Source of the DNA: Candidatus Edwardsbacteria bacterium
Lineage (GTDB): Bacteria; Edwardsbacteria; AC1; EtOH8
Reading direction: 5' to 3'
NCBI GenBank assembly: GCA_031082425.1
Contig: JAVHLB010000001.1
Coordinates: 287,723 to 351,722 of the forward strand
Length of the DNA stretch: 64,000 nucleotides
Positions within the stretch are counted from its first letter, which is position 1. Each line of letters begins with the position of its first letter. Below are positions 1-8,544 of this stretch, piece by piece. A program made the translations under genes and the position numbers. Below the pieces are notes generated by a model. It worked only from the letters and a program-made list of their open reading frames with translations, was not told where the DNA came from and did no database searches.

Positions 1-636
1 TGGAACACCATCGAGCGCGAGGGCATCTCGGTCTCGCATCCGGCCGATTTCGTGCTGGTGGGCACCATGAATCCCGAGGAGGGCGACCTCCGTCCCCAGA
101 TACTGGACCGCTTCCCGCTGTGCGTGAAGATCGAGACCATCAAGGACCCCGCCATCCGCTCCCGAGTGGTGCAGAACAACCTGCAGTTCGAGAATGACCG
201 GGAGGCCTTCCATGAAAAGTTCGCCGGACAGCAGGAGGCCACCGGAAAACAGATCCTCTCCGCCCGGGAGCTTCTGCCCCAGGTGACGGTCTCTCCGGAG
301 ATGATAGATTCGGTGGCTTCCTCCTGCGCCGCCCTTAAAGTTGACGGCCAGCGGCCCGACATAGTGATAATCAAGACCGCCCTGACCCTGGCCGCCCTCA
401 ACGGGCGCAGCGAGGTCATTTCCAGCGATATCCTGCTGGCCTCCGAGCTGACCCTGATCCACCGCACCCGGGACGGCGGACTGCTGGAGCCGCCCACCAC
501 CGATGAAATAATGGATAATTTCCATAAAAACCTGCCCAGGGACAAAGAGCCGGTCCAAAAAACAACGGCCAAACAGAAGATCCAGGTTGCCGTTCCCTCC
601 GACCAGCAAGGTGTAAAAAAAAACGGCAATCCCTAG
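1..636 (+). CDS. Metal-chelatase AAA+ ATPase (ChlI/ChlD-type), 5' end outside window
   Basis: The reading frame is open from base 1, so the N-terminal part with Walker A lies upstream of the window. The visible 211 residues begin just before the family signature GTMNPEEGDLRPQ (residues 21-33) and DRF (36-38), the sensor/arginine region that is almost invariant in BchI/ChlI and in the N-terminal half of BchD/ChlD. The helical lid follows. The enzymes hydrolyse ATP to drive Mg or Co insertion into tetrapyrroles. The C-terminus becomes lysine-rich and stops at TAG 634-636, immediately after nine consecutive A residues (615-623). Since the downstream frame is open through this run, the short product is probably the small subunit and the frameshifted product the medium (ChlD-like) subunit. 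No cobN or chlH lies in the window. Confidence 0.85.
   Translation, partial: WNTIEREGISVSHPADFVLVGTMNPEEGDLRPQILDRFPLCVKIETIKDPAIRSRVVQNNLQFENDREAFHEKFAGQQEATGKQILSARELLPQVTVSPEMIDSVASSCAALKVDGQRPDIVIIKTALTLAALNGRSEVISSDILLASELTLIHRTRDGGLLEPPTTDEIMDNFHKNLPRDKEPVQKTTAKQKIQVAVPSDQQGVKKNGNP
615..623 (+). promoter_or_regulatory. A9 run, probable programmed -1 frameshift or slippage site
   Basis: Nine A residues lie 11 bases before the ATPase stop codon. In the ATPase frame they read AAA AAA AA(C). Slipping back one base after the two lysine codons enters the frame that continues without a stop into the VWA protein. An AAGG element (608-611) immediately upstream could act as an internal stimulatory Shine-Dalgarno. 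I could not see a strong downstream hairpin. Chelatase chlD genes are an established class with programmed frameshifting; its use here is inferred. Confidence 0.6.
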
Positions 637-740
637 CTGAAAAATTTCTGGATCTCTCCAAAAAGATACTGCCTTTCAGAAAAAAGAAAAGACCGGTCAT
701 CCTTCTCCGCCCCCAGGCTCAGGACCAGGCGGCCCCGGTT

Positions 741-1712
741 TTGTTCCAGGAGCCGCCCGGCACCTTCAGCCAGCTAAAAAAAGCCTTCTTCAAATTCCTC
801 AACAAAATAAGCCGCTTAAAGTCCAGGACCGTCCGCGGCAGCAAGAAACGCCGGTCGGTCATCAGCGACCGGTCCGGCCGCAACATCAAGATCGTCCGCT
901 TCCGGGCCGGGGAGAACACCCTGGCCCCGCTGCAGACCGTGGTCAGCTCCCTGATAAGCGGCAAATATTCCCTGTCCCGGAAGGAATTCAGCATCGGGCC
1001 CGGCGACTTCGTGGGCTGGGAGAAGCTGGAGCGCCAGAGCATGACCCTGGTGCTGCTGGTGGACGTCAGCCGCTCCACCTTCCCCTTCATCAAGATCTTC
1101 GCCGAGATACTGGATTCCCTGACCGGATACTTCAAGCTGCACCAGGACCGCATCGGCCTGATCTCCCTGCAGGGCATGCAGGCCAAGATACTCAACCATC
1201 CCACCCACAACTACCGGGTGATCACCAAGGGGCTGATGGGCCTCAAGGTCCGGGGGGAGAGCCCGCTGGCCGACGGCCTGTTGAAGGCCCTGGCCATGGT
1301 CCGGCTGGAAAAGTTCCGCAAGCCCGGCTCCACCAACCTGGTCATCCTGCTCAGCGACGGCTATCCCGAGCCCCTGACCGCCCATTGCCCCGACATCTTC
1401 GATGAGCCGGCCTACCGGGAGACCATCCGGGCGGCCTCCCTGTACCGCCAGCAGGCCCTCTCCCTGCTGATGATAAATCCCTCCTTCCGCAACCAGGATC
1501 AGGCCAAATTCATGCCGGGCGAGAAGCTGTCAACCATCATCGCCCGGGAGAGCCGGGGGAAACTGATCAAGCTGTTCCGGGACCCCAATCTCAACCCGGC
1601 CGACCGCTACTACCCGCCCACCCGAAGCGAGATCAGGCAGATATTGAACGGCATCGAGGGGATGATGGGAAACAAAACAGGTTCCGAGCGGGAACGCAGC
1701 CTGGCGATATGA
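741..1712 (+). CDS. VWA-domain protein, chelatase medium-subunit (ChlD/BchD) C-terminal half
   Basis: This encodes 323 residues from the only start-like codon (TTG 741) after the ATPase stop. There is no convincing ribosome site, and the frame is open upstream through 621-740 with a lysine/arginine/proline-rich linker like that joining ATPase and VWA domains in BchD. A von Willebrand A fold is shown by the MIDAS motif DVSRS (nt 1062-1076), a later T-containing loop and LVILLSDGYPEP. In the chelatase family the VWA domain bridges the ATPase ring to the large metal-inserting subunit. I think it is normally made as a frameshift fusion with the preceding gene rather than from TTG; independent initiation remains possible. 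Confidence 0.75.
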   Translation: MFQEPPGTFSQLKKAFFKFLNKISRLKSRTVRGSKKRRSVISDRSGRNIKIVRFRAGENTLAPLQTVVSSLISGKYSLSRKEFSIGPGDFVGWEKLERQSMTLVLLVDVSRSTFPFIKIFAEILDSLTGYFKLHQDRIGLISLQGMQAKILNHPTHNYRVITKGLMGLKVRGESPLADGLLKALAMVRLEKFRKPGSTNLVILLSDGYPEPLTAHCPDIFDEPAYRETIRAASLYRQQALSLLMINPSFRNQDQAKFMPGEKLSTIIARESRGKLIKLFRDPNLNPADRYYPPTRSEIRQILNGIEGMMGNKTGSERERSLAI

Positions 1713-1765
1713 ATATTCTTTCCTTCGCCGGGGCCGGAGCATATTAAAACCCCGGTCTTTTATGA

Positions 1766-1782
1766 TATAATGTCGGCCTATG
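1766..1782 (+). promoter_or_regulatory. Extended -10 promoter with near-leaderless start
   Basis: TGA-TATAAT (hexamer 1766-1771) forms an extended -10 element nine bases from ATG 1780. The expected start of transcription is about 1778, so the message would have almost no leader, and there is no Shine-Dalgarno sequence. The -35 region is poor (ATTAAA near 1743). Confidence 0.5.
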
Positions 1783-2631
1783 CCGAACAGACACCTTAAA
1801 GCCGATATGTGGCTGCTGCTGGCCACCTTCTTCTGGGGCGTCACCTTTGTGGCGGTCAAGGACGCCATGCTGTACACCTCCCCCCTGGTCTTTTTGGGGG
1901 TGCGATTCCTGCTGGCCGGGCTGGTGTTGCTGCCGTTCTGTTATACGGGATTGAAAAAACTTTCCCGGGAGGGCTGGCGCGACGGAATGCTGATCGGGAT
2001 TTTTCTGTTTGCCGGGTTTGCCTTCCAGACCGTGGGACTGGTTCATACCACCGCCACCCGGTCGGCTTTTATCACCGGAATGTGCGTGGTGCTGGTGCCA
2101 TCGCTCTCGGTCTTAATTTTGAAGACCAAAAGCGACGGCTGGCAGATACTGGGGGTGATCATGGCCGCCGCGGGGCTGTACTTTCTCTCCCGTCCCGAGG
2201 CCGGAGGCTTCAACCAGGGGGACCTGCTGACCGGCCTCTGCGCCGTCAGCTTCGCAGTGGAAGTGGTGCTGGTTCAGAAGTTCACCCAAAAACATCCCCC
2301 CCTGGACATGATCATGGTGCAAATAATAACCACCATTGTTCTTTCGGTCCTCTTCGTCGGCATTTTGGAAAAACCGCATTGGCACTGGTCACCAAGCCTG
2401 CTGCTGGACCTGGCCGTCACCAGCCTGCTGGCCACCGCCGGGGCGCTGGTCATCCAGTTCTACTGGCAGAGAAGGACCACCGCCACCAGGGCCGCCATCA
2501 TCTATACCATGGAGCCCCTGTTTGCGGCGAGTTTTGCCTTTGTGCTTTTCGGCGAGAGGCTGCCGATGGCGGGATGGCTGGGGGCGGGCATGATCCTGGC
2601 GGGGACCCTCACCGCCGAACTGGGAAAATAA
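1780..2631 (+). CDS. EamA/DMT-family permease
   Basis: This 283-residue protein has about ten hydrophobic segments in two EamA repeats, the layout of the drug/metabolite transporter superfamily. The first repeat starts with MWLLLATFFWGVTFVAVK and the second follows a short polar loop near residue 145. Members export amino acids, metabolites or drugs; substrate cannot be read from sequence. The start at ATG 1780 is supported by its position just after a TATAAT box. A second EamA gene follows after 12 bases, so the two are likely co-transcribed and may form a hetero-pair or simply be a tandem duplication that has diverged strongly. Confidence 0.85.
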   Translation: MPNRHLKADMWLLLATFFWGVTFVAVKDAMLYTSPLVFLGVRFLLAGLVLLPFCYTGLKKLSREGWRDGMLIGIFLFAGFAFQTVGLVHTTATRSAFITGMCVVLVPSLSVLILKTKSDGWQILGVIMAAAGLYFLSRPEAGGFNQGDLLTGLCAVSFAVEVVLVQKFTQKHPPLDMIMVQIITTIVLSVLFVGILEKPHWHWSPSLLLDLAVTSLLATAGALVIQFYWQRRTTATRAAIIYTMEPLFAASFAFVLFGERLPMAGWLGAGMILAGTLTAELGK

Positions 2632-2643
2632 TCCGGGAAATAT

Positions 2644-3513
2644 ATGAAAAAAATATTGCTGCTTTTCTTGATGCTGGTGGTGGTCCTCTCTTGGGGGATT
2701 GCTTTTGTGGCCATCAAATATCTGCTGGAGGTTCAGAAATTTTCGGCCATGGGGCTAACCGCTCTGCGGTATGTTCCGGCGGCGGCGATCGTCCTGGCTG
2801 TGATGCTGGTCTTTTATGGCCCCAAAAGGATGCTGGCGGTCTGGGGCAAAGAGTGGCGGGGCATCTTGCTGTACGGAATTACCGGCGTCCTGGGATATAA
2901 TCTGGCCCTCAACTTCGGCGAGACCAGAATTGCAGCCGGAACCGCCAGCCTGATGGTCGGCCTCTCCCCCATCTTCACCCTGATCGCCTCCAAGCTGGCC
3001 CTGAGGGAAAAGATCACCGCCAGAAAACTGCTGGGGATAATCGTCTCCTTCGCCGGCCTGTTTGCGGTGGTGCGCTGGGGGACCAGTGACCCCATCAACT
3101 TCAACTACCTGTGGGGGGTGCTGATCACACTGGGTGCGCCGATATCCTGGGCAATTTACACCATCGTGGGAAAGCCCATGATGAGCCGGGAGGATCCCAG
3201 CCTGATAACCATGTCGGCCATATTGTGGGGCAGCCTGCCGCTGGTTTTTTTCATTCCGGGCAATCTGGCCCAGTTGCCGGCTCCGGCCTGGTGGGCGCTG
3301 GCTTTTCTGACCTTGGTGTGCACCATCTTCGGGTTCCTGGTCTGGTCCTGGGCCTTAAAACATACCGAGGCCGCCCGGCTGGGAGCGGTGGTATACTTGA
3401 TACCCCTGGTGACCGTGCTGTCTGGCATCTTCCTGTTGGGGGAAAATTTGACCGCCGGACTGGTCATCGGGGGGATGATCCTGATCGGCGGGGTGGTGCT
3501 GGCCGAAACCTGA
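2644..3513 (+). CDS. EamA/DMT-family permease
   Basis: This 289-residue protein contains about ten transmembrane helices in two EamA domains, including WGIAFVAIKYLL near the N-terminus and the repeat-2 signature beginning WGVLITLGAPISWAIY. It is 12 bases downstream of another EamA gene and therefore probably in the same transcript. The two proteins share fold but little sequence. The substrate is unknown. The following gap contains a clear promoter for the next gene, so the operon likely ends here, although no strong hairpin terminator is visible. Confidence 0.85.
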   Translation: MKKILLLFLMLVVVLSWGIAFVAIKYLLEVQKFSAMGLTALRYVPAAAIVLAVMLVFYGPKRMLAVWGKEWRGILLYGITGVLGYNLALNFGETRIAAGTASLMVGLSPIFTLIASKLALREKITARKLLGIIVSFAGLFAVVRWGTSDPINFNYLWGVLITLGAPISWAIYTIVGKPMMSREDPSLITMSAILWGSLPLVFFIPGNLAQLPAPAWWALAFLTLVCTIFGFLVWSWALKHTEAARLGAVVYLIPLVTVLSGIFLLGENLTAGLVIGGMILIGGVVLAET

Positions 3514-3524
3514 TAAATATTCTC

Positions 3525-3553
3525 TTGACCGGGAATATCACCGGCAGTATACT
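3525..3553 (+). promoter_or_regulatory. Sigma-70-type promoter
   Basis: TTGACC (3525-3530), a 17-base spacer and TATACT (3548-3553) precede the envelope-protein gene at 3605. This leaves a leader of about 45 bases carrying the ribosome site AAGGAG (3593-3598). Confidence 0.65.
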
Positions 3554-3604
3554 GGTATATACGATGCTTTGTGACCGGAAAGTTAATATTTTAAGGAGAG
3601 ATGA

Positions 3605-4291
3605 ATGGCACGAAATATTTTGTGCTGGTTTGCTTTGCTGGTGTGGGGAATGGCTGGTGCCGAAAGTGTCGCCGCCAGGATCGGATCGGCCGGCGGGGCC
3701 GGAAATGGCAACCTGGTCATAGAGGTCGGGAGCATGAAGGGCATTGCCCAAAAGATCGACCGGATCAATGCCGAATTCAACCCCATGGTCAAGAACTTCA
3801 ACGAATACACCAATAATCAGACCAAGAAACGCTCCATTAACATCAACCTTCAGGTCGCCAAGGAGAAGGCCCTGGCCCTTATGGGATCTTTCGCCGAACT
3901 GGGCGATGTCCAGTCCAAAAGCTACAGCGAATATCAGAATTATTACGATCCGGAGAACCTGCGGCAGAAGCTGGACATATTCAAAAAATATCTGGAGAGG
4001 GCGATCTCTTCCGAAAAACCGGAACCGGAGATCGTCAAGCTGCTGACCCAGCAGATAGAATCGCTGGAGAGCCAGCTGAGGAGCTCTGCTCAGCTGGACA
4101 GCACCCAGGCCTTGATATATGTGACCGTCAAGGAAAAGGGCTATGATAACAACCCCGGACAAACCAGCCCCCGGGATAAATATCTGCTGGGGTTGCTCTC
4201 TGCAATTCTGGCCCTGCTGCTTTTCTTCCTGGGGCTGCTGGCCGGTTGGATAAGGTGCCGGAAGAAGATAATTGCCGACCCCAATGTTTGA
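3605..4291 (+). CDS. Secreted/membrane-anchored protein of unknown function
   Basis: This 228-residue protein has an N-terminal signal peptide (hydrophobic residues about 5-20, cleavage likely after AES or AAR). A polar, helix-rich middle (residues 40-175, rich in K, E and Q and possibly coiled-coil) follows, then one C-terminal membrane helix (about 198-220) ending in a basic tail RCRKK. This topology puts the helical region outside the cytoplasm. I do not recognise a family. AAGGAG six bases before ATG 3605 chooses this start over ATG 3601. It is a single-gene unit with its own promoter and a perfect hairpin terminator downstream. Confidence 0.7.
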   Translation: MARNILCWFALLVWGMAGAESVAARIGSAGGAGNGNLVIEVGSMKGIAQKIDRINAEFNPMVKNFNEYTNNQTKKRSININLQVAKEKALALMGSFAELGDVQSKSYSEYQNYYDPENLRQKLDIFKKYLERAISSEKPEPEIVKLLTQQIESLESQLRSSAQLDSTQALIYVTVKEKGYDNNPGQTSPRDKYLLGLLSAILALLLFFLGLLAGWIRCRKKIIADPNV

Positions 4292-4304
4292 TGCATCATT
4301 GCTG

Positions 4305-4334
4305 AAAAGGGCCTTCCTGCAGGAAGGCCCTTTT
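4305..4334. terminator. Bidirectional hairpin terminator
   Basis: A perfect 15-bp inverted repeat (AAAAGGGCCTTCCTG against its complement) with A and T tracts on both sides sits between convergent genes. It should terminate both the plus gene ending at 4291 and the minus gene ending at 4359. Confidence 0.85.
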
Positions 4335-4358
4335 ATCATTTTTGAGACCAACGGTTAT

Positions 4359-6326
4359 TTAAAAACCAAAACATAGACCCAAAGCTCCGGCCAGAAACAT
4401 ATTGTTGACATCCAGCGGGCCGGAGTTGGGATCGCTATTGACCAGGAAACCGCCCTTGCCTTCTACCTGTAATCCGATGCCGGGGTTAAGATTGAACCTC
4501 ACCCCCGGCCCGATGGCGACGAACGGGCTGTTCGATTCATAAATTGTGGCATCGTTATATTGGTTCTTCCAGATGATGGCTCCGGCCTCGGCTGTCAAAT
4601 AAGGAGTGATCGCGGCTCCCGGAGCAAAGGTATATTTCCCCCAGGCTCCGGCAGCCATAATGGTCGTAAGGTACTCCTGGGAAGTGGCTCCGGCATTTTT
4701 GGCTCCGGCCTGCCCATACCCGCCCAGGACGCCTATCCCGATCTTTTCGGACAGATTGTATCCCACCTTCAGGCCGGCCAGGAATCCGATCTCACTGTCG
4801 TCGAGGTCCCCCCCCAGCAGCTTGATGCCGGCACCAAAGGGCTGCAGCTCATAACGATTGAGAGGCGAAGAGACCACACTGAAAGACATCGAGGTGATAT
4901 TGCCGGCCCGATCGGTAGAAGTAACTATTATGTTATTTATTCCCGGGGTCAGTTTTAGGGGTTGAGAAAACCCGCCGTCATTTTGGGTTGATAATGCCTG
5001 CCCGTTGATGGTAACTACTGCTTTATACTCGCTCAGGCCGGCGACAAGAGTGGTAGCAGATGGAATTTTCTGATCGGGTCGCGGGTTTTTTATCTCCAGT
5101 TGCGGATTATCTAGCTTCCGGGATAGATACAACACCCGGCTGGGCCAGGGCTGGCCCTCAAATCCTATAGAATCTATCGCCGTCAATGACCAGTAGATCT
5201 TGTCGGTCTTTGGAGGAGCCATTTTAAAGCTGTCGCCGGACACAACGGCGTCAGCCAGTACCTCGTTCTGATCAACATCCTGCCAGACCAGGAGGTGGGC
5301 CTTAATATCAGCCGGCTTGCTCCAATGATAAGTGATGGAACGGGTCCGGTCCGGATTATAAAAGAAAGTATCATTGGCCGCCGGGGATCTGGGGAACGGC
5401 GGAGCCGGCAGGTCCACCGGGGGTTCCGGCTGCTGTCCGTAACGACAAAGGCACCCCTTGCCCGAAGGGACCTCCTTCTCCATGGAGCCGGCTGTCTGCC
5501 CCTGCCAGGATATATTGCTTTCCCAGACAGAGAGCAGGGCGGTCCGGTCGGGCTTTTGCTCCACGATGAATTCCGTGCCCCGGATGCCGGCCACTGCGGT
5601 GGGGGTGGTCACCGAAAAGCGTTCCCGGGTGTTCCGGAGCTTTGCCACCTTGGAGAGGGTGCGTCCGGTCAAAAGCTTGAGCTCGGTGTCTCCGGCCCCC
5701 TCCTTTTCGCTCCAGGACTGCTTGGTGATCACAACATCCGATCTGGGAAGCACCTTGATCCTGGTGCCGTTGTCGAAGGTGATCTCGGCCCGGCCCAGCG
5801 AGTCGGTCACCACCTCATCCTGTATGGTAAGCACCTGGTCCAGCACCGCCGGTTGCCAGCTGCTGATGCCTTGTTTGCGGGTGAAGACATTGCCCTGGAT
5901 GTATGAAAGCCGGGCGGTCCTGATCTTGGAAAGTATGGTGATCTCCACCCGGCGGTTCCGGGCCCGGTATTCGGCGGTCAGGTTGGGAACCAGGGGAAAA
6001 AGGTCCCCGTAGCCCTTGGCAACCAGCTGCGATGCCGGAATACGATGCCGGGAGATCAGGTAACGCCTGGCTGCTTCGGCCCGTTGCTGGGACAACCGCT
6101 GATTGGCTCGGGATCCCCCAACATTGTCGGTGTGTCCGGCAACCTCTATCTTGGCTCCGGAGTTCTTTAAAAATTCCGCCAGGGAATCCAGGGCCGGATA
6201 GGTTCTGGGGTCTATGCTGGCCCGTCCGGTGCGGAACTGGATGTTGGAGAATTCGAATTTAATGGCCTGCCCCCAGGACAGGCAGAAAGAAATCAGGACC
6301 AGTGCCGACATAATTATTTTTTTCAT
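4359..6326 (-). CDS. OmpA-FecR-barrel outer-membrane protein
   Basis: The start is ATG 6326, eight bases after GGAGG; an upstream in-frame extension lacks a site. The 655-residue protein has a signal peptide (1-19), an OmpA-like peptidoglycan-binding domain (about 24-130, with GHTDNVG and an R-rich NRRVEI end) and a FecR-type domain (about 135-285, with VAGIRGTEF). Ig/FN3-like strands (about 310-490, with DRAGNITS) follow. A C-terminal beta-barrel of about 150 residues ends in aromatic GLCFGF. The order peptidoglycan anchor, FecR, Ig, barrel in one chain is unusual. It probably tethers outer membrane and cell wall; the FecR part may sense or bind a periplasmic partner. It shares a terminator with the convergent gene upstream. 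Confidence 0.8.
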   Translation of the reverse strand: MKKIIMSALVLISFCLSWGQAIKFEFSNIQFRTGRASIDPRTYPALDSLAEFLKNSGAKIEVAGHTDNVGGSRANQRLSQQRAEAARRYLISRHRIPASQLVAKGYGDLFPLVPNLTAEYRARNRRVEITILSKIRTARLSYIQGNVFTRKQGISSWQPAVLDQVLTIQDEVVTDSLGRAEITFDNGTRIKVLPRSDVVITKQSWSEKEGAGDTELKLLTGRTLSKVAKLRNTRERFSVTTPTAVAGIRGTEFIVEQKPDRTALLSVWESNISWQGQTAGSMEKEVPSGKGCLCRYGQQPEPPVDLPAPPFPRSPAANDTFFYNPDRTRSITYHWSKPADIKAHLLVWQDVDQNEVLADAVVSGDSFKMAPPKTDKIYWSLTAIDSIGFEGQPWPSRVLYLSRKLDNPQLEIKNPRPDQKIPSATTLVAGLSEYKAVVTINGQALSTQNDGGFSQPLKLTPGINNIIVTSTDRAGNITSMSFSVVSSPLNRYELQPFGAGIKLLGGDLDDSEIGFLAGLKVGYNLSEKIGIGVLGGYGQAGAKNAGATSQEYLTTIMAAGAWGKYTFAPGAAITPYLTAEAGAIIWKNQYNDATIYESNSPFVAIGPGVRFNLNPGIGLQVEGKGGFLVNSDPNSGPLDVNNMFLAGALGLCFGF

Positions 6327-6402
6327 GACCATGTCCTCCAAATTATAACTGAAAACGAACACAATTATATTACAAGAAAATGCCCCAGATATCAAGTTGA
6401 AA

Positions 6403-8328
6403 TTAATGGGCAGCAGGTTTTGCTTTCTTCAGGTGAATCAGCAGCATACTAATATCTGCCGGGGACACCCCCGATATTCTCGAGGCCTGGCCCAGGCTGA
6501 GGGGTTTAAGTCTCTGCAGTTTCTGGCGGGCTTCGGTGGAAAGGCCATAAACCAGAGCATAATCAAAGTCGTTCGACAGCACCATATTTTCCAGCCCCCT
6601 CATCCTCAGGGCCTCATCCTGCTGGCGTTTGGCATATCCGCCGTATTTAAGTTCCAACTCCACCTTTTCAAAAACCGTCCGGTCGTAATCCGGGCGATAC
6701 TGGTCCAATGGCAGCAGATCATCGTAAGTCACCTCGGGACGTTTCAATAATTCGGCCAGGCTGGCTGGCTGGCTGATGGGCGAGGTTCCCAGTCGCTCAA
6801 GAATAGCATTGGCATCGACCGGCAGGGCTTTTTCCAGGCGAAGGCGCTGGATCTCGGCCTCCACCCTGCTCTGGGTTCTTTGGAAAGCGGTCCAGCTGTC
6901 CTCGGTGACAAGGCCCAGCCCATAGCCGTAAGCCAGCAGCCTCTGATCAGCGTTGTCCTGGCGCAATAACAGCCGGTATTCGGCCCGGGAGGTGAACATC
7001 CGGTATGGCTCCTCGGTTCCCTTGGTGACCAGGTCATCTATCAAAACGCCGATATAGGCCTGGTCTCTTCGCAGAATGAAGGGATCGCTCCCCAAAACCT
7101 TTTGAGCGGCATTGATCCCGGCCATCAGCCCCTGGGCCGCGGCCTCCTCGTACCCCGAAGTGCCGTTGATCTGGCCGGCCAGGTACAGTCCGGATATCAG
7201 TTTGGTCTCAAGGGTGGGAAACAACTGGGTGGGAAAAACAAAATCATATTCTATGGCGTAGCCCGGCCGGGTTATTTTAGCATTCTCCAGGCCTTTTATT
7301 GAACGGATCATCTTCTCCTGAACTTCCTCGGGCAGGGAGGAAGAGATGCCGTTAAGGTACAGCTCATTGGTATTGAGGCCCTCGGGCTCGATAAAAACCT
7401 GATGTCCCTGGCGCTCGGAGAAGCGAACCACCTTGTCCTCGATAGAGGGACAATATCTGGGGCCGATGCCCGTTATCCGGCCGGAGTAAAGGGCCGAGCG
7501 GGAAAGATTGTCCCGGATTATCTGGTGGGTTACGGGGTTGGTGTAGGTGAGGTAGCAGGGAAGCTGAAGCAGCGCCGGCCAGACCCTTCTTTTCTGATCG
7601 GTGCGCTGGTTGATGACCTCGTAAATCCTGGTCTGCTGGGAGAAGGGGAGCGGGTCGGGGTCGCCGGGCTGTTCGGACATTGCGGAAAAGTCTACGCTTT
7701 GAGAATTAACCCGGGCCGGGGTTCCGGTCTTAAGCCGGCCCATCTCCAGTCCGGATAATTTTAGAGAATCTGATAATTTTCGGGCCGGGAATTCCCCCGC
7801 CCGGCCGGCCGGGAAGGACCGGTCTCCTATATGGATCAGACCGTTAAGAAAAGTGCCGGTGGCCACGATCACTGCCTGGGCAAAAAACTCCTGGCCGCTT
7901 TCGGTCCGCACGCCGGTCGCATACTTTTTACCGGACCGCTCCTCTAATATAATATCATCAACCAAGGCCTGCCGCAGCTCCAAATTCGGCAGGTTCTCCA
8001 GAAGATGCTTGGCTTCGGCCGAATAAAGCGGCCGGTCACATTGAGCCCGGAGAGACCAGACAGCAGGCCCCTTGCCTTTGTTCAGCATCCGGAACTGTAT
8101 CCCCGACAAGTCGGCCAGCCGGCCCATAACGCCGCCCAGAGCATCGATCTCTTTTACCAAATGGCTCTTAGCCAATCCGCCGATTGACGGATTGCATGAC
8201 ATCCACCCGATGCGGTCCAGGGTGATGCTGAATAGAGCAGTGTTCAGCCCCATGCCGGTGCAAGCCACCGATGCCTCTATGCCGGCATGGCCCCCGCCAA
8301 TGATTATAATATCAAAGGTTTTGTCCAT
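6403..8328 (-). CDS. mnmG: tRNA uridine-5-carboxymethylaminomethyl modification enzyme MnmG (GidA)
   Basis: This 641-residue protein matches MnmG throughout. It has the N-terminal FAD-binding GGGHAGIEAS, the conserved SCNPSIGGLAKSHLVKEID stretch, PSIEDK, and the C-terminal helical domain ending with ISGVSPADISMLL. With MnmE it installs the cmnm5 group at wobble U34 of tRNAs using FAD and methylene-tetrahydrofolate. Length is normal for the family. No good ribosome site precedes ATG 8328. mnmG is often close to the replication origin with rsmG-parA-parB; here those partners are absent but parS sites lie about 2 kb away. Confidence 0.97.
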   Translation of the reverse strand: MDKTFDIIIIGGGHAGIEASVACTGMGLNTALFSITLDRIGWMSCNPSIGGLAKSHLVKEIDALGGVMGRLADLSGIQFRMLNKGKGPAVWSLRAQCDRPLYSAEAKHLLENLPNLELRQALVDDIILEERSGKKYATGVRTESGQEFFAQAVIVATGTFLNGLIHIGDRSFPAGRAGEFPARKLSDSLKLSGLEMGRLKTGTPARVNSQSVDFSAMSEQPGDPDPLPFSQQTRIYEVINQRTDQKRRVWPALLQLPCYLTYTNPVTHQIIRDNLSRSALYSGRITGIGPRYCPSIEDKVVRFSERQGHQVFIEPEGLNTNELYLNGISSSLPEEVQEKMIRSIKGLENAKITRPGYAIEYDFVFPTQLFPTLETKLISGLYLAGQINGTSGYEEAAAQGLMAGINAAQKVLGSDPFILRRDQAYIGVLIDDLVTKGTEEPYRMFTSRAEYRLLLRQDNADQRLLAYGYGLGLVTEDSWTAFQRTQSRVEAEIQRLRLEKALPVDANAILERLGTSPISQPASLAELLKRPEVTYDDLLPLDQYRPDYDRTVFEKVELELKYGGYAKRQQDEALRMRGLENMVLSNDFDYALVYGLSTEARQKLQRLKPLSLGQASRISGVSPADISMLLIHLKKAKPAAH

Positions 8329-8413
8329 AAATTAATAATATTTATAATACAAAGCGACACAATAAGTTAGATGCAATCATAAAATATCTGAACTATACCT
8401 GAACCATGATAAC

Positions 8414-8449
8414 ATATTGATTGTCTAATATCAATATCAATGTTATAAT
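8414..8449 (+). promoter_or_regulatory. Promoter with overlapping inverted repeat
   Basis: TTGTCT (8421-8426), 17 bases and TATAAT (8444-8449, with an extended TG) form a promoter for the gene at 8545. ATATTGAT (8414-8421) and ATCAATAT (8431-8438) form an inverted repeat over the -35 and spacer, a plausible repressor site. About 95 bases of leader separate it from the start codon. The rest of 8329-8544 shows no gene. Confidence 0.5.
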
Positions 8450-8544
8450 TATGTTTGGGAACCTTATTAATAATGGGCAACTCTAATGTAATATTACAAG
8501 CAATAACTGGCAACCAACCCGTAATTTATAAGGAGGTTCATAAA

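Noticed and set aside
816..1385. Minus-strand frame opposite the VWA gene
   Set aside because: It covers the conserved MIDAS region of the VWA protein antisense and has no start signal.
1809..2900. 363-codon frame overlapping the two EamA genes in another phase
   Set aside because: Its product is rich in G, R, A and H with no hydrophobic pattern, a shadow of the transporter genes.
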